DNA of 64,000 nt. Origin: Luteibacter anthropi (GTDB lineage Bacteria > Pseudomonadota > Gammaproteobacteria > Xanthomonadales > Rhodanobacteraceae). Numbering within the stretch: the first letter of the stretch is position 1; each line of letters begins with the position of its first letter. Below are positions 48,630 to 58,594 of the stretch, one piece after another. The stretch is from the NCBI RefSeq assembly GCF_011759365.1, contig NZ_JAARLZ010000002.1:576713-640712 (forward strand). Direction: 5' to 3'. The translations under genes and the position numbers were made by a program. The notes under the pieces were generated by a model that was not told the DNA's origin, made no database searches, and saw only the letters and a list, made by a program, of their open reading frames with translations.

Positions 48630-49637
48630 TCACCCCCGCCCGAAATACCACCCCACAAACACCGCAAACACGCCATAAAGCAGACCGATCGGCATCAGCC
48701 AGCGTGCCTCCACTGCCCCGCGACGGAACATCGCCCACAACGCCACCACCGCCACGGCGGTGATCACGCCAGCCACGATCAACGGCGTATCGAACAGCCA
48801 CGGCGTGGCGAACAGCGCCAGCGAACTGGGAATAGTGGCCTGGATCATCATCGCGCCGGAAATGTTCGCCAGTGCCAGTCGCTCCTTGCCCTGCCGCACC
48901 CAGATCAGCGCATTGACCGTCTCGGGCAGTTCTGTCGCCACCGGACTCAGCACCAATGCCACGATATGCGGCGAAAGATGGAAGAACTCACCAAAGGCTT
49001 CCAGCTGCCAGACGAAGGTGCGCGAGGCGATGGCAATGACGAGCAAGGCCAGTCCGGTCTGCAACATCACCCATCCCATGGACGGATTGGCGTCGTTAGG
49101 GCGGAAAGTAAGCGCCTCCAGCTCCTCGTCCTCAGGAGCACTCGTGTCGTCACGCATCTCGCGCCAGACATAGAGGACATACGCCAGCAGAAAGAGCACG
49201 CCCAGCCAGGGCTTCCAGGCAAAGGCGATCAGGCCCAGTCCCACCTTCACCACGAAGATCGCCAGAAACCAGGACTGGTCGCGGGCCAGCCGCTTGTTGT
49301 CCACGCGCACCCGGGTATCCGGACGATTCAATCGCTTACGGCCCAGATATAAGGCAAATCCGACCACGGCATAGGCGATGGTGGCGAGCACCAGCGGGCC
49401 GCCGAGCGCAGCACCCACGCCGATGTCCCTGGCTTCCGGAGTCTTGCCGAACATCACGGCGACGAAGGTCACCGCGCTTTCGGGCAATGCCGTGCCGAAG
49501 GCGGCCAGCACCGTGCCGGTGGCCGTGGCGCCCAGGTTGAGCTTGCGCCCGAACCATTCCACGCCATTGACGAAGTATTCGCAGGCGAAATAGATAGCCC
49601 CGGCCGAAACCAGGAAAAGGAAGCATGTCAGCAGCAT
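48630..49637 (-). CDS. CaCA-family cation exchanger
   Basis: 335 residues, about ten membrane segments in two halves. Each half carries the alpha repeat: GTVLAAFGTALPESAVTF and ALVLSPVATELPETVNALI, the cation-binding Glu/Pro motifs of sodium/calcium exchangers. The central cytoplasmic loop is acidic (SAPEDEELEAL). A yybP-ykoY riboswitch precedes it, so manganese (or calcium with manganese) export is the likely role; this is inference from the riboswitch class. Confidence 0.88.
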   Translation of the reverse strand: MLLTCFLFLVSAGAIYFACEYFVNGVEWFGRKLNLGATATGTVLAAFGTALPESAVTFVAVMFGKTPEARDIGVGAALGGPLVLATIAYAVVGFALYLGRKRLNRPDTRVRVDNKRLARDQSWFLAIFVVKVGLGLIAFAWKPWLGVLFLLAYVLYVWREMRDDTSAPEDEELEALTFRPNDANPSMGWVMLQTGLALLVIAIASRTFVWQLEAFGEFFHLSPHIVALVLSPVATELPETVNALIWVRQGKERLALANISGAMMIQATIPSSLALFATPWLFDTPLIVAGVITAVAVVALWAMFRRGAVEARWLMPIGLLYGVFAVFVGWYFGRG

Positions 49638-49648
49638 GATTCAGACAG

Positions 49649-49845
49649 GGCCGGGCGAGCGCGAAGAACCGATGGCACAACGACACCGCTCGCCCGGCCG
49701 GGTGAGCATGTCGAAGGCCAAAGGTCTCGCCGGGCCGGCGACGCACTCTCCATGCGTCGCTGCCGTTCGCGCCATGGGGCACAAGGCCACCAAGTCTGTT
49801 GACGCGAACTCCTCAGGGGGAAAGAGGATGGCTACTCCCCAATGA
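49649..49845 (-). ncRNA. yybP-ykoY (manganese) riboswitch
   Basis: On the minus strand the leader of the CaCA gene contains GGGGAGTAGCC (complement of 49830-49840), GCGTCAACAGACTTGGTGGCC in part, and GAGACCTTTGGCCTTCG near 49711-49729. These are the conserved elements of the yybP-ykoY class. A strong hairpin (arms 49649-49661 and 49687-49699, GGCCGGGCGAGCG) ends 11 bases before the start codon and is the likely expression platform. There is no coding frame in this 200-base leader. Confidence 0.85.
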
Positions 49846-49872
49846 CATCGGTGCGGATGCTACCACGATTTG

Positions 49873-49957
49873 TGTAGGAGCGCGCCTCGCGCGCGACTGG
49901 GCACGAAGCCGTGAGTTCATTACTCCAACCCGGTCGCGCGCAAGGCGCGCTCCTACA
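49873..49957. repeat. REP-like palindrome pair overlapping the dapB stop
   Basis: Copies at 49873-49900 (forward) and 49930-49957 (reverse). The second covers the dapB stop codon at 49953-49955: the TAG of dapB is the TAG in TGTAGGAGC of the repeat. Confidence 0.92.
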
Positions 49958-50747
49958 CCTTGGCGGCGATGACGTCTTCGATGGTCCAGGCGCCCGGTGC
50001 ACGGCCGGCCATCCAGGCGGCGGATTCGAGGGCGCCACGCGCGAAGATCGAGCGGTCAGTGGCGCGGTGGCCCAGCTCCACGCGCTCGCCCTGCCCCATC
50101 AGCAAGGCCTGGTGCTCACCGACGATGTCGCCGCCGCGCACCACGGCGAAGCCGATGGTGCCAGCCTTGCGTGCGCCTGGTCGGCCTTCGCGCGAATAGA
50201 CGGCCAGTTCGTCCAGCGTGGCGCCGCGCCCGGCAGCTGCCGCGTGGCCGAGCGCAAGCGCCGTACCCGACGGGGCGTCTTCCTTGCGGTTGTGATGTGC
50301 CTCGACGATATCGAGGTCCCAGTTGGGCAGTGCGGCCGCCGCTTCGCGCAGCAGGCGCGTGAGTACGGCCACGCCGAGGCTGAAGTTGGCGGCGCGAAGC
50401 ACGGCGATGCGTTCGGCGGCGTGGGTGAGGCGTGCTTCCTGCTCGGCTGAAAGACCGGTCGTGCCGGTAACGAGCGCCGCGCCACTGGCTTCGCAGTGAT
50501 CGAGCGCCTGGTCGAGGCCCTCCGGGCCACTGAAGTCGATGACGACGTCGATGCCGGTTGCGTCGTTCCATGCGGAGAAGCGCAGCGGCGAAACATCGCC
50601 GTAGACGGCCTTGCCGAGGCGCGTGGATTTCGAAGAAACGATGGCCCGCACGAGTTCGAAGCGTCCGTCGTCGCGCACGAGATTGAGCAGCGCGAGGCCC
50701 ATACGGCCGGAAGCACCGCTGATGGCGAGACGAATGGGGCGGGTCAT
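49953..50747 (-). CDS. dapB: 4-hydroxy-tetrahydrodipicolinate reductase
   Basis: 264 residues. Reduces the dihydrodipicolinate precursor with NAD(P)H in lysine/diaminopimelate synthesis. N-terminal LAISGASGRMGLALL, VVIDFSGPEGLDQAL, GTTGLSAEQ; catalytic EAHHNRKEDAPSGTAL; C-terminal ATDRSIFARGALESAAWM. Downstream of dnaJ on the same strand, separated by a REP pair. Confidence 0.97.
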   Translation of the reverse strand: MTRPIRLAISGASGRMGLALLNLVRDDGRFELVRAIVSSKSTRLGKAVYGDVSPLRFSAWNDATGIDVVIDFSGPEGLDQALDHCEASGAALVTGTTGLSAEQEARLTHAAERIAVLRAANFSLGVAVLTRLLREAAAALPNWDLDIVEAHHNRKEDAPSGTALALGHAAAAGRGATLDELAVYSREGRPGARKAGTIGFAVVRGGDIVGEHQALLMGQGERVELGHRATDRSIFARGALESAAWMAGRAPGAWTIEDVIAAKV

Positions 50748-50784
50748 GGGAAAGCCTTCTTATAAAATCGAAGGGCTATCCTAA

Positions 50785-50868
50785 TGTAGGAGCGCGCCTT
50801 GCGCGCGACCGGGACGGGGCGTGCGGTTCACGGCTTCCGAACGGTCGCGCGCGAGGCGCGCTCCTACA
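50785..50868. repeat. REP-like palindrome pair
   Basis: Forward copy 50785-50812, reverse copy 50842-50868, in the gap between dnaJ and dapB. Confidence 0.92.
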
Positions 50869-50874
50869 GGGGGT

Positions 50875-52008
50875 TTATGAGGTGACGCGGGACCAGAAGT
50901 CCTTGATGCCGTCCATGAAGGTGTTCGAGCGCGGGGTGTGTTTTGCGGCTTCGTCGCCGACGAAGGTGGCTTCGAACTGCTGGAGCAGTTCGCGCTGTTC
51001 CTTCGTGAGGCGTACCGGCGTTTCCACCACCACCGTGCAGATGAGGTCGCCCGGGCGTCCGCCACGCACCGACTTCACGCCACGTCCGCGCAGGCGCACC
51101 TGGTGGCCCGTCTGCGTTTCGGGCGGCACGTTGACCGGCACCTCGCCTTCCAGCGTCGGCACCATCAGCTCGGTGCCGAGCGCCGCCTGGGCGATGCGGA
51201 TGGGCACTTCGCAATACAGGTCGGAACCATCACGCTGGAAGATCGCATGCTCACGCACGCGCACTTCCACGTAGAGATCGCCCGACGGCGAACCCGCCGG
51301 ACCGGCTTCGCCCTGCCCCGTGAGGCGGATGCGATCGCCATTGTCCACGCCGGCCGGAATACGCACCGATAGCGTGCGCTCTTCCTCGATGCGGCCCTCG
51401 CCATGGCACTTCTTGCAGGGCTTTTCGATCTTCTGCCCCGAACCGTGACAGGTAGGACACGCCTGCTGGATGGAGAAAATGCCGTTCTGCATGCGCACGC
51501 GGCCATGGCCGGCGCAGGTGGGGCACTTGGAGACCTTGCCGTCTTCCGAGCCCGACCCGTTGCAGTGGTGGCAGTTCACCTGGGTGGGGATTTCAATCTT
51601 CTTCTCGACGCCGAACACGGCTTCTTCGAGGTCAAGATCCATCATGTAGCGCAGGTCGGCGCCACGGCGCGCGCGCTGGCGTCCGCCGCCACCGCCGAAA
51701 ATATCGCCAAAGATGTCGCCGAAAATGTCGCCGACGTCGCCAAAACCACCGGCGCCACCGCCACGACCGAAGCCGCCGCCCTCGAAGGCGGCATGGCCGT
51801 ACTGATCGTACGCCGCGCGCTTCTGCGCATCGGAGAGCACGTCGTAGGCCTCTTTGGCTTCCTTGAATTTGTCGATCGCCGCCGGGTCGTCCGGATTGCG
51901 GTCGGGGTGGTACTTCATCGCGACGCGACGAAAGGTGGTCTTGAGGTCGCCCTCGGTAACGGTGCGTTCCACACCGAGAATTTCGTAGTAGTCGCGCTTG
52001 GTACTCAT
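50875..52008 (-). CDS. dnaJ: Chaperone DnaJ
   Basis: 377 residues. J domain with HPDRNPDD, Gly/Phe-rich linker ([15 protein letters not shown]), four zinc repeats ([32 protein letters not shown]) and the C-terminal substrate domains. Stimulates the DnaK ATPase and delivers unfolded clients. 124 bases after dnaK. Confidence 0.98.
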   Translation of the reverse strand: MSTKRDYYEILGVERTVTEGDLKTTFRRVAMKYHPDRNPDDPAAIDKFKEAKEAYDVLSDAQKRAAYDQYGHAAFEGGGFGRGGGAGGFGDVGDIFGDIFGDIFGGGGGRQRARRGADLRYMMDLDLEEAVFGVEKKIEIPTQVNCHHCNGSGSEDGKVSKCPTCAGHGRVRMQNGIFSIQQACPTCHGSGQKIEKPCKKCHGEGRIEEERTLSVRIPAGVDNGDRIRLTGQGEAGPAGSPSGDLYVEVRVREHAIFQRDGSDLYCEVPIRIAQAALGTELMVPTLEGEVPVNVPPETQTGHQVRLRGRGVKSVRGGRPGDLICTVVVETPVRLTKEQRELLQQFEATFVGDEAAKHTPRSNTFMDGIKDFWSRVTS

Positions 52009-52132
52009 GTCACGCTTGCTTTCCCTGGACGGACGAACGCGCCGTCAGCTTTCGCCGCGGCGCGTCCGAACCGATTGACCGTTGGTGACGGTGCCGGCAT
52101 CCACCGGCACCGCCCTACCCTTCGAGGACGAC

Positions 52133-54058
52133 TTACTTCTTTTCGTCCTTGACTTCGGTGAACTCGGCGTCGACCACGTCGTCCGGCTGGGCGGAACCGC
52201 CACCCGGCGCCGACTGCTGGGCCGAATCCTGCGCACCGCCGGCCTGGGCAGCAGCGGCCAGCGACTGGGCCACCTGCTCGAGGTTGGCGATCTTGGCTTC
52301 GATCACGTCCTTGTCTTCGCCCGTCAGTGCTTTCTCCAGGTCGGACACGGCACCGTCGATGGTTGCCAGCTGCTCGGCCGGGATCTTGCCGCCGTGCTCC
52401 TTCAGCTGGCTACGGGTAGCGTGGACCAGCTGGTCGGCCTTGTTGCGCACCTGCACCAGTTCGTGGAACTTCTTGTCTTCCTCGCGGTTGGCCTCGGCGT
52501 CGGCGACCATGCGCGCGACTTCCTCGTCCGACAGGCCCGAGCCAGCCTTGATCTCGATCTTCTGTTCCTTGCCGGTGTCCTTGTCCTTCGCGGACACGTG
52601 CAGGATGCCGTTGGCATCGATGTCGAAGGTAACTTCGATCTGCGGCGTACCACGCGGCGCCGAACGGATGCCCGACAGGTCGAACTTGCCCAGCGACTTG
52701 TTGGCGTTGGCGCGCTCGCGCTCACCCTGGAGCACGTGCACGGTCACGGCCGTCTGGTTGTCGTCGGCGGTGGAGAAGACCTGCGAGGCCTTGGTCGGCA
52801 CCGTGGTGTTCTTTTCGATGAGCTTGGTCATCACGCCGCCCATCGTCTCGATACCGAGCGACAGCGGGGTGACGTCGAGCAGGAGGACGTCCTTCACGGT
52901 ACCGCCCAGCACGCCGCCCTGGATCGCGGCGCCCACGGCGACGGCTTCATCCGGGTTGACGTCCTTGCGCGGCTCCTTGCCGAAGAAATCCTTCACGGCT
53001 TCCTGCACCTTCGGCATGCGGGTCTGGCCGCCGACGAGGATGACTTCGTGGATGTCGGACACGCGCAGGCCGGCATCGTTGAGCGCGGTGCGGCACGGCT
53101 CGATGGTGCCCTTGACCAGGTCTTCCACCAGCGACTCCAGCTTGGCGCGGGTCAGCTTGATGTTGAGGTGCTTCGGGCCCGTGGCGTCGGCGGTGACGTA
53201 CGGCAGGTTCACGTCGGTCTGGTGCGACGACGACAGTTCGATCTTGGCGCGCTCGGCGGCGTCTTTCAGGCGCTGCAGGGCGAGCTGGTCCTGGCGCAGG
53301 TCGATGCCCTGCTCCTTCTTGAACTCTTCCACGAGGTAGTCGATGACGCGGTTGTCGAAGTCTTCGCCACCCAGGAAGGTGTTGCCGTTGGTGGCCAGCA
53401 CTTCGAACTGCTTCTCGCCGTCGACGTTGGCGATCTCGATGATCGACACGTCGAAGGTGCCGCCGCCCAGGTCGTACACGGCGATCTTGCGATCGGTGGT
53501 GGACGCCTTGTCGAGGCCATAGGCCAGCGCGGCCGCGGTGGGCTCATTGATGATGCGCTTGACGTCGAGGCCGGCGATCTTGCCTGCGTCCTTGGTGGCC
53601 TGGCGCTGGCTGTCGTTGAAGTAGGCCGGCACGGTGATGACCGCTTCGGTCACCGACTCACCGAGGAAGTCCTCGGCGGTCTTCTTCATCTTCATCAGGA
53701 CCTTCGAGGAGATCTCCTGCGGGGCCATCTTCTTGCCGTCGGCGGTCTGCACCCAGGCGTCGCCGTTATCGTGCGCGACGATGCCGTAAGGAACGATCTT
53801 GAGGTCCTTCTGCACTTCGGCGTCGGTGAACTTGCGGCCGATGAGGCGCTTCACCGCGTAGAAGGTGTTCTTGGGGTTGGTGACGCTCTGGCGCTTGGCA
53901 GGCGCACCGACCAGGACTTCGTTGTCCTTGGTGAACGCGACGATGGACGGCGTGGTGCGATCGCCCTCGGCGTTCTCGATGACGCGTGCAGTCGTACCTT
54001 CCATCACTGCAACGCAGCTGTTGGTGGTACCGAGGTCGATGCCGATGATCTTGGCCAT
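52133..54058 (-). CDS. dnaK: Chaperone DnaK (Hsp70)
   Basis: 641 residues. [16 protein letters not shown] and [16 protein letters not shown] are the nucleotide-domain signatures, [11 protein letters not shown] the third; substrate domain starts near [14 protein letters not shown]; the lid ends in [14 protein letters not shown]. Between grpE and dnaK a short hairpin (GGGGCGCAGCCCC on the minus strand) may trim transcripts. Confidence 0.99.
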   Translation of the reverse strand: MAKIIGIDLGTTNSCVAVMEGTTARVIENAEGDRTTPSIVAFTKDNEVLVGAPAKRQSVTNPKNTFYAVKRLIGRKFTDAEVQKDLKIVPYGIVAHDNGDAWVQTADGKKMAPQEISSKVLMKMKKTAEDFLGESVTEAVITVPAYFNDSQRQATKDAGKIAGLDVKRIINEPTAAALAYGLDKASTTDRKIAVYDLGGGTFDVSIIEIANVDGEKQFEVLATNGNTFLGGEDFDNRVIDYLVEEFKKEQGIDLRQDQLALQRLKDAAERAKIELSSSHQTDVNLPYVTADATGPKHLNIKLTRAKLESLVEDLVKGTIEPCRTALNDAGLRVSDIHEVILVGGQTRMPKVQEAVKDFFGKEPRKDVNPDEAVAVGAAIQGGVLGGTVKDVLLLDVTPLSLGIETMGGVMTKLIEKNTTVPTKASQVFSTADDNQTAVTVHVLQGERERANANKSLGKFDLSGIRSAPRGTPQIEVTFDIDANGILHVSAKDKDTGKEQKIEIKAGSGLSDEEVARMVADAEANREEDKKFHELVQVRNKADQLVHATRSQLKEHGGKIPAEQLATIDGAVSDLEKALTGEDKDVIEAKIANLEQVAQSLAAAAQAGGAQDSAQQSAPGGGSAQPDDVVDAEFTEVKDEKK

Positions 54059-54190
54059 GATGAAGTTGCTCCGAATTTCAATGCGGCCCCCGCGGCCGCT
54101 GCTGTGAAGAAAGTGGGGCTGCGCCCCAGCGATTCAATGCTTTGTGAGATCCCGTCGCACGTCGCCGGAGCGCGTGCAGCGAGCTTTCGT

Positions 54191-54724
54191 TCAGTTGTCG
54201 CGCACCACGGCGACGAGCGCCGGACGCAGCAGACGATCGTTCAGCACGAAGCCCTTCTGGACCACGGCCACGACGGTGTTCGGCGCATGCTCGTTCGACT
54301 CGACCGAGCTGATGGCCTGGTGGTGTTCCGGGTTGAACGGCTGGTGCAGCGGATCGACCAGGGACAGGCCGTTGGCCTGGGTCACCTTTTCGAGCTGCTT
54401 AAGCGTGAGGTCGAGACCTTCGCGCAGCGTCTTCGCGTCCGCGTTCTCGTTGGCGAGGCCGAGCGCGAGACCGTCGTAGACCGGCAGCAGTTCGCCAAGC
54501 AGTTTCTCGTTGGCGAAGCGGCGGGCCTGGTCCAGGTCGCGCTGGAGACGGCGACGCTGGTTTTCGATCTCCGCCCGCTCGCGAAGCACCGTCTCGCGCG
54601 CCTGGGACAGCTCGGATTCGAGGGCCGCCAGCCTGGCGGTCAGGGCGTCGAGGTCTGCGTTCACGCCGTTGTCGGCGCCGCCTTCCTGCGCCGGATCCGG
54701 CACGTGGGGATCGTTGTTATGCAT
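54191..54724 (-). CDS. grpE: Nucleotide exchange factor GrpE
   Basis: 177 residues. Long N-terminal coiled coil (LTARLAALESELSQARETVL, EIENQRRRLQRDLDQARRFA) and the C-terminal beta domain (NPEHHQAISSVESNEHAPNTVVAVVQKGFVLNDRLLRPALV). Releases ADP from DnaK. Confidence 0.97.
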   Translation of the reverse strand: MHNNDPHVPDPAQEGGADNGVNADLDALTARLAALESELSQARETVLRERAEIENQRRRLQRDLDQARRFANEKLLGELLPVYDGLALGLANENADAKTLREGLDLTLKQLEKVTQANGLSLVDPLHQPFNPEHHQAISSVESNEHAPNTVVAVVQKGFVLNDRLLRPALVAVVRDN

Positions 54725-54810
54725 GTTTACTCCAAATGTCAGCTAACCGGCCCATCCCGTGGAAGGGCCGAACATTCGCGGGAAATACTAAACCCGCCTC
54801 CCGGGGCGGT

Positions 54811-55869
54811 TTATGAGGTCGCCGCGGCGCGATTCAAGGCATCGCTGAGCAGTCCGGCAGTGGCCTGCACCACCGGAATGACCCGCTCATATGCCATACG
54901 CGTCGGTCCAATAACTCCGATCGCGCCGAGCATGCGGCCGTTCGTGCCATAGGTGGCGGTGACGATGCTGCACCCGTCGAGGGCCGAGAAACCGGACTCC
55001 TCGCCGATGAACAGGCGTACGCCCGGGGCTTTGACGCACATTTCCATGAGCTGAAGCAGGTCGCGCTTCTGCTGGAAGGCGTCGAAGAGGTCGCGGAGCC
55101 GGTCGATGTCGGCCAGTTCCGAATAACCCATGAGGTTGGTCTGTCCGCTGACCAGCACGTCGTCGGCGTCCTGGTCGCCGAACGAGGCCGTGGCCAGCTC
55201 CACCACGCTGGACAGCAGGCGGTTCAACTCACCACCGGCCTCCCGCAGCTCCGTCGCCAGGTGGGCGCGGATGTCGGCAAGGCGAAAACCGGTGAAATGG
55301 GCATTGAGGTAGTTGGCGGCCTGCTCCAGCTCGCCGCCGTCCAGCGGACGGGTGAGCTGGACCACGCGGTTCTGCACCTGGTTGTCCGAGAACACCAGCA
55401 CGACCAGCACGCGGGCGTCCGGAAGGTTCACGAAGTCGATATGGCGCAGCGGGAAGTCGCCCTGGCGCGGCACCGTGACCACGCCGGCGAAGTGGGTCAT
55501 GGCCGACAGCAGGTTCGATACGTTGCCCAGCAGATCACGCGTGGTCGTCTGGTGCGGCGGCAGGCCGCCCTGCAGGCGGGCCATCTCGTCTCGCGGCAGC
55601 GGTTTCAGTTCGAGCAGGCTGTCGACGAACAGCCGCAGGCCGCGCGGCGTGGGCACGCGCCCGGCCGAGGTGTGCGGCGAGGCCACCAGGCCGGCGTCTT
55701 CCAGGTCGGCCATGATGTTGCGGATGGTGGCCGGGCTCACTTCCAGGCCCGACGAACGGGCGAGCGTGCGCGATCCGACCGGCTCGCCATCGGACAGGTA
55801 TTGGGCAATCAGGGTCCGCAGCAGCCGGCGCGCGCGAGCATCGATGTCGTGACCGTGGAGCGGATTCAT
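54811..55869 (-). CDS. hrcA: Heat-inducible transcription repressor HrcA
   Basis: 352 residues from the ATG at 55869; the upstream open frame is not family-like. N-terminal winged helix (RRLLRTLIAQYLSDGEPVGSRTLA, SPATIRNIMADLEDAGLV) and TSAGRVPTPRGLRLFVD, then the inserted dimer and GAF-like parts. Represses class I heat-shock genes through CIRCE. No CIRCE inverted repeat is seen upstream of this cluster, so its targets (probably groESL) are elsewhere. A weak hairpin overlaps the stop codon at 54791-54812. Confidence 0.96.
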   Translation of the reverse strand: MNPLHGHDIDARARRLLRTLIAQYLSDGEPVGSRTLARSSGLEVSPATIRNIMADLEDAGLVASPHTSAGRVPTPRGLRLFVDSLLELKPLPRDEMARLQGGLPPHQTTTRDLLGNVSNLLSAMTHFAGVVTVPRQGDFPLRHIDFVNLPDARVLVVLVFSDNQVQNRVVQLTRPLDGGELEQAANYLNAHFTGFRLADIRAHLATELREAGGELNRLLSSVVELATASFGDQDADDVLVSGQTNLMGYSELADIDRLRDLFDAFQQKRDLLQLMEMCVKAPGVRLFIGEESGFSALDGCSIVTATYGTNGRMLGAIGVIGPTRMAYERVIPVVQATAGLLSDALNRAAATS

Positions 55870-55906
55870 GCGCGTGGGTGGGCCGGAAGGTTCGGAACGT
55901 CGCGCT

Positions 55907-55937
55907 ATCAATAAGGTCTTGAGCCCCGGCTTGCAAG
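55907..55937 (-). promoter_or_regulatory. Sigma-32-like promoter of the hrcA-grpE-dnaK-dnaJ cluster
   Basis: On the minus strand CTTGCAAG (complement of 55930-55937), 13 bases, CCTTATTGAT (complement of 55907-55916). This resembles the heat-shock consensus CTTGAA / CCCCATNT and lies about 38 bases before the hrcA start. Confidence 0.55.
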
Positions 55938-56002
55938 TCTCGGCTTCTGCGACACGCCTCCGGCTACAATCGCCGCGATTCCTTTCGCCGCCCCCGGTGC
56001 CC

Positions 56003-57673
56003 ATGCTCACCTCGCTCTACGTCCGTCAGTTCGCCGTCGTCGAAGAAGCCGAGATCGCCTTCGGACCCGGCCTCACCGTGGTCAGCGGCGAGACCGGCGC
56101 CGGCAAGTCGTTGCTCGTGGATGCCCTGATGCTGCTCGCCGGCGCCCGCGCTGACAGCGGCATGGTCCGCGCCGGCAGCGACCGCGCCGAGCTGGCCGCC
56201 GAATTCGACCTGGGCGGCCTGCCCGAAGCCGCCGAGTGGCTGCGCCAGGAAGAACTGGACGACGGCGACACCTGCCAGCTGCGCCGCGTGATCCGCGCCG
56301 AAGGCGGCACCCGCGGCTGGATCAACGGCCGCCCGGCCAGCCTTGCGCAGATGTCCGCACTGGCCGCGCTCATCGTCGAGATCCACGGCCAGCACGAGCA
56401 CCAGGCCCTGCTCTCGCGCCAGCACCAGATGACCCTGCTCGATGCCTATGCGGGCAACGACGCGCTGCTGGCCGCCGTGCGCGACACGGCCAGGGCATGG
56501 CGCGACGCGGTGAACCGCATCCGCGCGCTGTCCGGTGGTGACGATCGCGAACACCAGATCGACCTGCTCCGCCACGAACTGGAAGAACTCGACCGCTGGG
56601 CACTCGTGCCTGCCGCCCTCGAAGAACTCGAAGCCCAGCATCGCCGCCTTGCCAATGCCGGCCGGCTGGCCGAAGGCGCCAACGGCGTGGTGGAACTGCT
56701 CGACGGCGAAAGCGAATTCGCCATCGGTCGCGCCCTGCTCCGCGCCCATGCCGAGCTTTCCCGCCTGGCCGAGCTGGATGCCACGCTCACCCCCACGCTG
56801 GAACTGCTCGACAGCGCGCAGATCCAGGTGGGCGAAGCGGTGGACGGCTTAAGCCGCTACGCGCAGGACGTGGAACTGGACCCGGAGCGACTGGCCGAGG
56901 TGGATACCCACCTCACCCACCTGCACGACCTGTCCCGCCGCTATCGCCTGCCCATCGAAGATCTCTCGGGCAAGGCCGAAGAAGTACGCGAGCGCCTCAC
57001 CGAACTGGAAGGCGCCGGTGACGCGCTGGAACGACTGGCCCACGAGCGCGATCGCCTGCACAAGGCCTGGAACGACGCCGCGAAGTCGCTCTCCGCCGCT
57101 CGCAAGGATGCCGCCGCCCGCCTGGGAAGCACGGTGGCCGCCCTCATGGGCGAACTGGGCATGTCCGGTGGACGGCTCGAAGTCGCACTGGAAACGCTGG
57201 AAGGCGACGACCCCGACCCGCAGGGCCGCGAGCGCTGCGAACTGCTGGTCAGTGCCAACCCCGGCCAGCCGCCGCGCCCGCTGCGCAAGGTGGCCTCGGG
57301 CGGCGAACTGGCCCGCATCAGCCTCGCCATCGAAGTCGCCACGCTGGGCAACGACAACATCGGCTGCATGATCTTCGACGAAGTGGACACCGGCATCGGC
57401 GGCGCCGTGGCCGAAGTGGTGGGCCAGAAGCTGCGTGCGCTGGGCGAGCGCGTGCAGGTGCTGTGCGTTACCCACCTGCCCCAGGTGGCGGCACAGGGCC
57501 ATGCTCACCTGCAGGTATCCAAGGCCAGCGATGGCGAGGCCACGCGCACGAAGATCCAGGCGCTCGACGCCGCCGGCCGCCGCGAGGAAATCTCCCGCAT
57601 GCTGGGCGGCGTGGAAATCACCAAGGAAACCCGCGCCCACGCAAAGAAAATGCTGGACCGCGCCCAAGGCTGA
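56003..57673 (+). CDS. recN: DNA repair protein RecN
   Basis: 556 residues from the ATG at 56003. SMC-like ATPase in double-strand break repair. Walker A GETGAGKSLLVDAL, long coiled coils, signature KVASGGELARISLAIE, Walker B CMIFDEVDTGIGG. TACAAT at about 55963-55968 is a likely -10. Divergent from hrcA, a pairing common in this order. Confidence 0.97.
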   Translation: MLTSLYVRQFAVVEEAEIAFGPGLTVVSGETGAGKSLLVDALMLLAGARADSGMVRAGSDRAELAAEFDLGGLPEAAEWLRQEELDDGDTCQLRRVIRAEGGTRGWINGRPASLAQMSALAALIVEIHGQHEHQALLSRQHQMTLLDAYAGNDALLAAVRDTARAWRDAVNRIRALSGGDDREHQIDLLRHELEELDRWALVPAALEELEAQHRRLANAGRLAEGANGVVELLDGESEFAIGRALLRAHAELSRLAELDATLTPTLELLDSAQIQVGEAVDGLSRYAQDVELDPERLAEVDTHLTHLHDLSRRYRLPIEDLSGKAEEVRERLTELEGAGDALERLAHERDRLHKAWNDAAKSLSAARKDAAARLGSTVAALMGELGMSGGRLEVALETLEGDDPDPQGRERCELLVSANPGQPPRPLRKVASGGELARISLAIEVATLGNDNIGCMIFDEVDTGIGGAVAEVVGQKLRALGERVQVLCVTHLPQVAAQGHAHLQVSKASDGEATRTKIQALDAAGRREEISRMLGGVEITKETRAHAKKMLDRAQG

Positions 57674-57686
57674 AGCCAAAAGCACG

Positions 57687-57839
57687 TGTAGGAGCGCGCC
57701 TTGCGCGCGACCGGAATAGCACCACGCCCCAGCCACCCCACTCCTGTAGGAGCGCGCCTCGCGCGCGACCGGAATCACCGAACGCCTCATCAACCGAACG
57801 TTCCGGTCACACCGGTCGCGCGCAAGGCGCGCTCCTACA
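57687..57839. repeat. Cluster of three REP-like palindromes
   Basis: Forward copies 57687-57714 and 57745-57772, reverse copy 57812-57839. Fills the gap between convergent recN and the response-regulator gene. Confidence 0.92.
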
Positions 57840-57878
57840 AGGCCACCGGGTTATTGGTTGTGTGCAGGAGGCGTGGCG

Positions 57879-58508
57879 TCAGGAGCGGATGAGCCCCCGC
57901 TCCTGCGCCATGCGGTAAAGATCCAGTTCCGACCCGGCGTTGAGCTTGTTCATCACCGCGGCCCTATGGATGTAGATCGTCTTCTGCCCGATCCCCAGCT
58001 CCGCAGCCACCTGCTTCGGCGCACGCCCGGCGGCCAGCAGCAGGAAAACCTCCCGCTCGCGCGCCGTCAGCTTGCTCATGGGGTCCAGATCCGCCGATGG
58101 CCGGCTCAACCGACGCTCGCGCAGGTCCGAGCTGAGGTACTGCTCGCCCGACAGCACGGCACGAACGGCGGCAACCAGCTCCTCCGGCGCCACCCCCTTC
58201 GTGACGTAGCCCCGCGCACCCCGCCGCAAAGCCTCCGATACATACGGCTCACCGTCATGCATGCTCAGCACGACGATGCGCATATCGGGGGAAATGCTGC
58301 CCAGGTGCTCGATCAACGGCAGGCCACTGCCATCGGGAAGCGACAGGTCTACCGCCACCAGGTCGGGGCGATGCTGGGTGACGGCGTCGACCGCCTCATC
58401 CGCATTGCGGGCTTCGGCAACGACGTCCAGGTCGGGTTCCAGCTCGATGAGCCGCTTGAAACCCTCACGAACGATGGCGTGGTCATCTACAAGGACGATT
58501 CTTGGCAT
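57879..58508 (-). CDS. NarL/UhpA-type response regulator
   Basis: 209 residues from the ATG at 58508. Receiver domain with IVLVDDHAIVREGF, phospho-acceptor Asp in LVAVDLSLPDGSG, and Lys in YVTKGVAPEEL; LuxR-type helix-turn-helix LTAREREVFLLLAAGRAPKQVAAELGIGQKTIYIHR. Pairs with the divergent histidine kinase. Targets not evident. Confidence 0.93.
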   Translation of the reverse strand: MPRIVLVDDHAIVREGFKRLIELEPDLDVVAEARNADEAVDAVTQHRPDLVAVDLSLPDGSGLPLIEHLGSISPDMRIVVLSMHDGEPYVSEALRRGARGYVTKGVAPEELVAAVRAVLSGEQYLSSDLRERRLSRPSADLDPMSKLTAREREVFLLLAAGRAPKQVAAELGIGQKTIYIHRAAVMNKLNAGSELDLYRMAQERGLIRS

Positions 58509-58594
58509 TCGCAGAATGTAGCAGGCAAACCCCACACCTGTGCACGACTTCCGCCAGAGCGCGGCGACCGGCAGTCGACGTGTAACATTCGTCC

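Noticed and set aside
52082..54952. 956-codon plus-strand open frame opposite dnaK and grpE
   Set aside because: Shadow of dnaK/grpE; no recognisable motifs.
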